DNA of 11,562 nucleotides from UBA1422 sp041752735 (lineage in GTDB: Bacteria > Bacillota > Clostridia > Peptostreptococcales > Anaerovoracaceae), in the NCBI GenBank assembly GCA_041752735.1, contig JBGSVW010000045.1, positions 1 through 11,562 on the forward strand, read 5' to 3'. The notes beneath the pieces are model-generated. The model saw only the letters and a program-made list of their open reading frames with translations. It did not search any database and was not told the origin of the DNA. This document shows positions 7,701-11,562 of the stretch, piece after piece. Within the stretch, counting starts at the first letter, position 1. Every line of letters begins with the position of its first letter. The translations under genes and the position numbers were made by a program.

Positions 7701-8282
7701 AGTATATCGTATGAGTTTGAAGGTGAGGATAAGGCGATCATGGATGCAATGGAACAATTATTGCTAATGATGGCTTTGGGTTTGTTGTTGATTTACCTTG
7801 TTATGGTGGCACAATTCCAATCATTACGGGCACCGTTCATCGTGATGCTATCGGTTCCGCTGGCATTTACAGGCGGGCTTATAATGCTTCTTATCAGCGG
7901 GAAAGAAATCAGTGTGGTATCAATGATTGGTTTTATTATGCTGATGGGAATCATCGTAAATAATTCTATTGTTTTGATTGATACTATGAATCGCTTTAGA
8001 ATAGAAGGAATGGAAAAAAAGATGGCAATCATCGAAGCTGGGGCTGCCAGACTTCGCCCTGTTCTCATGACAGCGGTTACCACCGCACTTGCCCTCATCC
8101 CAATGGCATTGGGCTTTGGTACCGGTGCGGAATTAATACAGCCGGTTGCCTTAGTTTGTGTTGGTGGCCTTACTTATGGGACATTTATGACGTTGCTTGT
8201 CATCCCTGTATTATATGATTGGTTGGGTGCGAAAAAAATCTCCGTAATTTCAGAAGAAGAGTTGACGATTCGGGATTTATAA
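4737..8282 (+). CDS. RND-superfamily efflux transporter (AcrB/SwrC-like) with helical hairpin insertion
   Basis: The 1181-residue protein is a proton-driven exporter of the AcrB/MMPL superfamily, closest in general form to Gram-positive SwrC-like pumps. It starts MISKFSIKKPFTVF with TM1 at about 11-31, then the family segment GATPEEVETVVTKPMEQQMA. TM2-TM6 lie at about 478-635; TM7 starts near 669 after a cytoplasmic linker; TM8-TM12 run from about 1007 to 1165. TM4 reads GMLVDNSIVVIENI, so AcrB's Asp407-Asp408 pair is Asp548-Asn549, and in TM10 AcrB's Lys940 is replaced within VNNSIVLID (Asn1075-Asn1076). RLRPVLMT, holding the conserved Arg and Thr of TM11, is kept. Between NQDKIDQMN (188-196) and GILTMNNVSSIISAQN (342-357) there are about 140 extra, mostly helical residues with a turn at ANPSSAELLKP (266-276). 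The protein is longer than the 1030-1065 residues usual for the family, mostly because of this insert. No membrane-fusion or TolC-like gene is adjacent, as expected in a monoderm. The substrate is unknown. Confidence 0.92.
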   Translation: MISKFSIKKPFTVFVMVVLIIVFGFVSYTKMTPDLFPSMDLPYVVVMTSYFGATPEEVETVVTKPMEQQMATLGNLESMQSISAENYSTIILQFKNDTNLDTISVDIRDKIDLVAGQWGEMVSKPIVLKLNPDMMPITVAAVTLEGSNNAETSDFLNKELLRRLEGTDGVANVSTAGMVENTIQVDLNQDKIDQMNKLVREALINSFGEAYGSVSSGIRSAKEQETTLSDSKNQIIEAQLAVAEQFDSAQIMLIIKSSELAASLAANPSSAELLKPQIQAVDAALIKLYDQKDIAFANLSNSMADVVSAQVMLQVTLNQLESSLAEVESAREASISSANLTGILTMNNVSSIISAQNLDMPAGYVQDGTSEIMVSVGDKFESIEEIQDLVVLNLGIEGIEPILLSDVADISNFNTAGETYAKINGEDGVLLTFQKQSNYATTEVAQNIQQKFIDLEQQHKGLKFTTLSDQGEYIYIVIDSVLGNLWIGALLAIIVLIFFLRDFRPTLITALSIPISLTFAIVLMYFSGVTLNVISLAGLAVGVGMLVDNSIVVIENIFRLRGLGLSKVQAALSGVSQMAGAITASTLTTVCVFLPLVFVEGITKQIFTDMALTVTYSLMASLLVALTLVPALGRFLLVKTGESSVLNSKSNTLAKYKQLVAFALKHKKWVLAISILLLFATAGLSYVKGFEYMPSMASPEISANLEFPTENSLEDTATSSDAISDELSSIEGVETVSIMLASDSGGMFGMGGAATDFSAVSVYILLDEDQVAQGAVVTKKIKSLADKYNAKAEIFGGADISSSSALGGGGISINVYADDLDYLRTATQTIEKALLKVKGIEEVSDSTEGTVPELRITVDKNDAMEKGLTVAQVYAQISDVLTENKISTSIRYLGNTREVFVTADAANDLDIQSIENFVLTVSNGQTGNTEMIKLMDIATITRDETLRSISHLDQNRELTVTATISEEENITLVTNLAKEQVSKLDLPESISYEFEGEDKAIMDAMEQLLLMMALGLLLIYLVMVAQFQSLRAPFIVMLSVPLAFTGGLIMLLISGKEISVVSMIGFIMLMGIIVNNSIVLIDTMNRFRIEGMEKKMAIIEAGAARLRPVLMTAVTTALALIPMALGFGTGAELIQPVALVCVGGLTYGTFMTLLVIPVLYDWLGAKKISVISEEELTIRDL

Positions 8283-8291
8283 TGCTATAAT
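8262..8291 (+). promoter_or_regulatory. promoter of tRNA-Leu(CAA), -35 inside the pump coding sequence
   Basis: TTGACG at 8262-8267 is a good -35 box embedded in the Leu-Thr codons near the end of the pump gene. After an 18-nt spacer comes TATAAT (8286-8291), preceded by TG to form TGCTATAAT directly after the TAA stop (8280-8282). Transcription would start near 8298, about 5 nt before the mature tRNA. The combination of good -35, perfect -10 and TG extension predicts a strong promoter, as suits a stable RNA. Confidence 0.8.
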
Positions 8292-8302
8292 GACGAAGTC
8301 GC

Positions 8303-8389
8303 GCCGGCGTGATGGAATTGGCAGACGTGCGGGATTCAAAATCCCGTGGTGGTAACACCGTGTGGGTTCGACCCCCACCGCCGGCACCA
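8303..8389 (+). tRNA. tRNA-Leu, anticodon CAA
   Basis: This is a class II tRNA of 87 nt that reads the leucine codon UUG. The acceptor stem GCCGGCG (8303-8309) pairs perfectly with CGCCGGC (8379-8385), followed by discriminator A and encoded CCA (8387-8389). The D stem is ATG with CGT (one U-G pair). The anticodon stem CGGGA/TCCCG (8330-8334/8342-8346) encloses the loop TTCAAAA, with anticodon CAA at 8337-8339. The variable arm GGTG-GTAA-CACC (8348-8359) is a clean 4-bp hairpin. The T stem GTGGG/CCCAC surrounds TTCGACC. No terminator follows before yajC 40 nt downstream, so the tRNA appears to be the first element of a tRNA-mRNA transcript. Confidence 0.97.
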
Positions 8390-8429
8390 CGACTTATATT
8401 GATGAGCCAATGTAATAGGAGGAATAAGA

Positions 8430-8810
8430 ATGGATCAATTAATGACATTTGGACCACTGCTTCTCTTGATAGTGATTATGTATTTCCTTTTAATCAGACC
8501 ACAGAGAAAAAGAGAGAAGTCTGTAAATGAGATGCGTAAAAGCCTCCAAGTAGGAGACGAAATCATTACCATCGGTGGAATATGCGGCAAAATTGTTAAG
8601 ACCAAAGACGAAACCATCGTTATCCAAGTGGGTGCTGATAAGGTCAAATTTGAGATGATGAGATGGGCAGTTTCTAAAGTTGTAGATGGTGGCTCGAAAA
8701 CAGCACCAAAGGTCTCTGAACAGCCTGAAGCTTCCGCAGAAGAACAACCCAAAAAAGCACTACCCAAAAGGATGAAAAAAACAGCACCTTCTGACGAAGA
8801 CGCTGAATAA
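8430..8810 (+). CDS. yajC: Sec translocase accessory subunit YajC
   Basis: YajC is a small single-span membrane protein that associates with SecDF in the Sec protein-export complex. The 126 residues begin with an outside N-terminus and one membrane helix (about 4-22, PLLLLIVIMYFLLIRP), then the family's basic RPQRKREKS stretch. The conserved cytoplasmic beta domain follows: LQVGDEIITIGGICGKIVKT, then a VGADKVKFEMM segment. The last 40 residues are a variable tail rich in Lys, Glu and Ala and probably disordered. The ATG at 8430 has an excellent ribosome binding site AGGAGGA (8417-8423) 6 nt upstream. I see no convincing promoter between the tRNA and this gene, so expression probably depends on the tRNA-Leu(CAA) promoter. 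A strong terminator follows, and secDF starts from a separate promoter. Confidence 0.93.
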   Translation: MDQLMTFGPLLLLIVIMYFLLIRPQRKREKSVNEMRKSLQVGDEIITIGGICGKIVKTKDETIVIQVGADKVKFEMMRWAVSKVVDGGSKTAPKVSEQPEASAEEQPKKALPKRMKKTAPSDEDAE

Positions 8811-8828
8811 TACATCAAAAGAAATCCT

Positions 8829-8858
8829 AAAAGCCTTCTTTTATACGAAGGCTTTTTT
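8829..8858 (+). terminator. strong intrinsic terminator after yajC
   Basis: AAAAGCCTTC (8829-8838) pairs perfectly with GAAGGCTTTT (8847-8856) around an 8-nt loop, and the 3' arm merges into TTTTTT (8853-8858). It separates the tRNA-Leu(CAA)-yajC transcript from secDF. Confidence 0.9.
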
Positions 8859-8891
8859 GTTTGTTTGAATTGAAAAATCAAGCGTTTTCAC

Positions 8892-8920
8892 TTGTTAAAC
8901 TGTAAAAATCGTAGTAAAAT
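8892..8920 (+). promoter_or_regulatory. sigmaA-type promoter of secDF
   Basis: TTGTTA (8892-8897) and TAAAAT (8915-8920) are separated by exactly 17 nt. Transcription would start near 8927, giving a leader of about 33 nt before the ATG at 8960. Short arms ACTGTA (8899-8904) and TACAGT (8922-8927) are exact reverse complements bracketing the spacer and -10 box; this may be an operator or chance. Confidence 0.75.
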
Positions 8921-8944
8921 ATACAGTAATGCAAAAATATTCAT

Positions 8945-8952
8945 AAGGTGGG
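8945..8952 (+). promoter_or_regulatory. secDF ribosome binding site that decides the start
   Basis: AAGGTGGG lies 7 nt before the ATG at 8960, a normal Shine-Dalgarno spacing. An in-frame GTG at 8948 falls inside this site and has no suitable site of its own upstream, so the ATG at 8960 is preferred. Confidence 0.7.
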
Positions 8953-8959
8953 TAAAGAT

Positions 8960-11389
8960 ATGTCAAATTTAGTGAAAAAGTTATTGGCAATATTAGTAAT
9001 TATAGTCATTGTCGTTGGTGGATTCCTTACAGTGAAAGGTTTTGGATCCATAGACCCATTAAAAGATCAAATAAAACTCGGTCTGGACATTGAAGGTGGC
9101 GTATATGTAGTTATGGAAGCGCAAACAGACCTAACCGGAGAAGAATTAACGCAGCTCATGGACCAAACCAAAGCGGTCATCGAAAAGCGTGTTGATCAAA
9201 TGGGATTGGTAAATCCGATTGTAACCATTGAAGGGCAGAAACGAATTCGTGTCGAACTACCCGGTGCAAAAGATGCAGAAGATGCCATCGCACAAATTGG
9301 CAAAACTGCTCAACTTAAATTTACTTTGGCAGATGGATCCTTTGTCTTGGATGGTGGTAGTGTTAAAAATGCCGTGACCCAGCAAGATACACAAAAGGGC
9401 GGTTACGCTGTTGGATTGGAATTTGACGCAGACGGGGCTAAAGCCTTTGAAACTGCGACAGTCAAAGCATTAAGTGGAACCATCGCGCCAACTATCATTG
9501 ACACTGAAACCAGTAGATTGGTAAGTAGCCGATCGATTGTAATAACCTTAGACGGAAAAGTCATTTCCGCACCGGAAGTCGAGGAAGTCATTTCGGGTGG
9601 AGAATGCCAGATTACAGGTGGATACACCCAAGATGCAGCTACAAATCTAGCAGCTTTGATTCGAGGAGGTGCTTTGCCTGTAGAACTTCAAGAAGTCACA
9701 TCTTCCGTGCAAACCGCAACTGTGGGGCTAAATGCTTTACAAATGAGTCTTTATGCCGGTGGAATTGGATTCATATTGATCTTTCTGATTATGATCATTG
9801 GATATAGATTAATGGGTGTAGCAGCTAATATCGCGCTTTGTCTTTATGTCTTATTGATTATCGGTACGATGATTTTAATGGGTAGTGTCTTGACCTTGCC
9901 GGGTATTGCAGGCATTATCGTATCCATAGGTATGGCCGTGGATGCGAATATCATCATATTTTCAAGAATTAAAGAAGAAATCACTAATGGTAAGACCATC
10001 CGTGTCGCGATGCACACAGGATTTAAACGTGCATTAAGTACCATTATCGATTCTCAGTTTACAACGTTTTTGGCAGCCATCATCCTGTACCAGGTTGGAA
10101 CCAGCGCTGTCAAAGGATTTGCATTAACATTAATGATTGGTATTTTCGCCAGTGTTTTTACTGCCGTGTTTGTTACACAGCTGCTACTGAATTTAATGGC
10201 AGATAGTCCGAAATTCTCACAATTCAAATATTTCGGCATGCATTCAGATGGCACGCCGATGCTTAAGCTGAAGCGTCAGTTTGACATCATAAAATACCGT
10301 AAAATTTACTATATTGTAAGTATTCTTCTCATTACCACAGGTTTATTGGTTGGCGGAATCAGAGGATTTAACTACGGGATTGACTTTACCGGTGGAACTA
10401 TGATGAACATCGATATGGGTAAGCAGGTTGCAACTCAGGATATAAAAGATGTTTTTGGGAAGTATGGAGTTAATACAGACCAAATGCAAATCGTATATTC
10501 AGGTGAGAGTTTAGATACTGTAATTATCAAAACAAGAGATGCCTTAGAAAATGACACTAGAACGAAGATTATCAATGATTTTGAAGATCAGTTCGGAATT
10601 GCCGACGAGGATGTGCTGGGTATAGAACTGTTCGGACCTTCGGTAGGTAAAGAATTACAAGAAAATGCATTAAAGGCGATTTTATTATCCGTCGTTGGAA
10701 TGTTGCTGTATATACGGTTCCGATTCAGAGAATGGAAATTTGGGGCCGCTGCAATCATAGGAGACCTTCATGATATTTTGTTGGTAGTTGCCTTTTATGC
10801 CATCTTCCAAATTACTGTTAACAACCCCTTCATTGCGGGTATACTAACAGTCTTAGGTTATTCAATCAATGATACAATCGTCATATTTGATCGTGTCAGG
10901 GAAAACTTCAGATTTATGAAAAAGGAAACCACTGCGGAGGTTTTAAATATCAGTGTCAATCAGACGCTAACTAGATCCATCATGACTTCAGCAACAACGA
11001 TTGTTGTTATGATTCCCTTATACATTTTGGCCGGACCCGCTATTCGTGAGTTCGTTTTGCCATTGATGGTAGGTATTCTGGTGGGCACCATGTCTTCAAT
11101 ATTTGTATGTACTCCATTGTACTATGAATTTTCAAATTTCAAAAAGAAATCAGGCTATCTGAAGCATGCCGAGAAAAAGAAAACCAAGAAAAAAAGCAAC
11201 TACTTTGCCGCAAAAAGCACAAAAGTAGAAAACCTTCCCAATCCCAATATGGAAGTGAAACCCATCGCAATTCCTGAAGAAACCTTTGTGGATACGATTG
11301 AACCAATAGAGGGAGTCGAACTCCAAAAAAAATCCGGTCCAATAAAAACCACAAAACATCACAACAAAGGTAAAAAAAATAAGAGGTAA
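8960..11389 (+). CDS. secDF: fused protein translocase subunit SecDF
   Basis: SecDF uses the proton motive force to pull exported proteins through SecYEG from the outer face of the membrane. This 809-residue protein carries SecD and SecF in one chain, as in Bacillus. The SecD half has TM1 (about 5-24), the LGLDIEGGVYVVMEAQ motif, an extracytoplasmic domain, ALPVELQ, and a membrane block containing GIAGIIVSIGMAVDANIIIF, whose Asp328 matches the proton-pathway Asp of Thermus SecDF. The SecF half begins near FNYGIDFTGGT, has GPSVGKELQ before its membrane block, and contains LGYSINDTIVIFDRVREN (Asp638) and LTRSIMTSATT (Arg672), matching the other key Asp and Arg. After TM12 an unusually long tail (728-809) is very rich in lysine. 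The ATG at 8960 is chosen from the ribosome binding site. It has its own promoter, and the next gene begins 17 nt after its stop, so the two are probably co-transcribed. Confidence 0.96.
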   Translation: MSNLVKKLLAILVIIVIVVGGFLTVKGFGSIDPLKDQIKLGLDIEGGVYVVMEAQTDLTGEELTQLMDQTKAVIEKRVDQMGLVNPIVTIEGQKRIRVELPGAKDAEDAIAQIGKTAQLKFTLADGSFVLDGGSVKNAVTQQDTQKGGYAVGLEFDADGAKAFETATVKALSGTIAPTIIDTETSRLVSSRSIVITLDGKVISAPEVEEVISGGECQITGGYTQDAATNLAALIRGGALPVELQEVTSSVQTATVGLNALQMSLYAGGIGFILIFLIMIIGYRLMGVAANIALCLYVLLIIGTMILMGSVLTLPGIAGIIVSIGMAVDANIIIFSRIKEEITNGKTIRVAMHTGFKRALSTIIDSQFTTFLAAIILYQVGTSAVKGFALTLMIGIFASVFTAVFVTQLLLNLMADSPKFSQFKYFGMHSDGTPMLKLKRQFDIIKYRKIYYIVSILLITTGLLVGGIRGFNYGIDFTGGTMMNIDMGKQVATQDIKDVFGKYGVNTDQMQIVYSGESLDTVIIKTRDALENDTRTKIINDFEDQFGIADEDVLGIELFGPSVGKELQENALKAILLSVVGMLLYIRFRFREWKFGAAAIIGDLHDILLVVAFYAIFQITVNNPFIAGILTVLGYSINDTIVIFDRVRENFRFMKKETTAEVLNISVNQTLTRSIMTSATTIVVMIPLYILAGPAIREFVLPLMVGILVGTMSSIFVCTPLYYEFSNFKKKSGYLKHAEKKKTKKKSNYFAAKSTKVENLPNPNMEVKPIAIPEETFVDTIEPIEGVELQKKSGPIKTTKHHNKGKKNKR

Positions 11390-11406
11390 ATACAAGTAGG
11401 AGCGTC

Positions 11407-11562
11407 ATGGAAAGCAGGCAGGTTTTTTTAAACGATATCACAAGGATCAATCCCAAATATAGTGAAGAACTGATTGGGAAAGCTTTTGATGTTGCTGAAA
11501 GAATGCATACCGGCCAAATGCGCAAATCAGGCGAACCGTATTTTATTCACCCAATGTCAGTG
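11407..11562 (+). CDS. rsh: RelA/SpoT-family (p)ppGpp synthetase/hydrolase, 3'-truncated by the window edge
   Basis: Only the first 52 codons are present. They include an N-terminal helix and the start of the HD hydrolase domain: AFDVAERMHTGQMRKSGEPY followed by FIHPMSV, the signature around the first metal-binding His of RelA/SpoT proteins. Such enzymes make and degrade the alarmone (p)ppGpp in response to amino-acid starvation. The ATG at 11407 has AGGAG (11398-11402) 4 nt upstream and sits 17 nt after the secDF stop, so it is probably translated from the secDF transcript. In many Firmicutes recJ and apt stand between the Sec genes and relA; here they are absent. Because only the hydrolase start is visible, a stand-alone small hydrolase of the MESH1 type cannot be excluded, but a full-length Rsh is far more common in this context. 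Confidence 0.88.
   Translation, partial: MESRQVFLNDITRINPKYSEELIGKAFDVAERMHTGQMRKSGEPYFIHPMSV

Noticed and set aside
4488..8389. Genomic island with att sites at the two tRNA-Leu genes
   Set aside because: The tRNA 3' ends differ, no direct repeats or integrase were seen, and composition matches the neighbours. Kept only as a question, not as a mobile element.
8309..8530. 73-residue + strand frame beginning in the tRNA
   Set aside because: It starts inside tRNA-Leu(CAA), overlaps yajC in another frame and has no ribosome binding site or recognisable motif.
8435..8881. 148-residue antisense frame over yajC
   Set aside because: It is a shadow of yajC on the opposite strand, runs through the terminator and shows no family signature.
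8948..8950. GTG as the secDF start
   Set aside because: It lies inside the AAGGTGGG ribosome binding site, which is correctly spaced for the ATG at 8960.
11139..11525. 128-residue antisense frame over the secDF end and rsh start
   Set aside because: Its hydrophobic look comes from the complement of lysine-rich codons; it has no convincing start site and covers two clear sense genes.

Overview
The window looks like ordinary chromosome from an AT-rich, low-GC Gram-positive bacterium, most likely a member of the Clostridia. The evidence is the strong AGGAGG-type ribosome binding sites, sigmaA-like promoters, a fused SecDF, a DNA polymerase I without recognisable proofreading residues, CCA-encoding tRNA genes and family-5 solute-binding protein signatures typical of Firmicutes. 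I cannot name a genus from sequence reading alone. All genes lie on the + strand, and I see no insertion sequence, CRISPR array or phage gene.

Layout. (1) Positions 1-4393 hold a tight operon: the 3' part of polA, coaE, and a membrane-anchored family-5 substrate-binding protein whose start overlaps the end of coaE by 14 nt. (2) Positions 4441-4606 are a stand-alone tRNA-Leu(GAG) unit with its own promoter and intrinsic terminator. (3) Positions 4607-4736 are a compact regulatory region containing a perfect 19-bp palindrome, a separated 8-bp inverted repeat and an extended -10 promoter. (4) Positions 4737-8282 encode a large RND-superfamily export pump carrying an extra predicted helical hairpin of about 140 residues in its first extracytoplasmic region. 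(5) A promoter whose -35 box lies inside the last codons of the pump gene drives tRNA-Leu(CAA) and, apparently by read-through, yajC, which ends in a strong terminator. (6) A new promoter drives fused secDF, followed 17 nt later by the start of a RelA/SpoT-type (p)ppGpp synthetase/hydrolase gene that runs off the window.

Functionally the window joins DNA repair synthesis (PolA), coenzyme A synthesis (CoaE), decoding of leucine codons (two isoacceptor tRNAs), the accessory Sec translocase (YajC, SecDF) and the stringent response (Rsh). Two RND-superfamily proteins, the pump and SecDF, sit on either side of yajC. The least ordinary part is the pump: its hairpin insertion, the absence of a membrane-fusion-protein gene beside it, its palindromic upstream region and its position between two leucine tRNA genes. 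I see no clear evidence of a wholly new system; the pump is the best candidate for something under-described.
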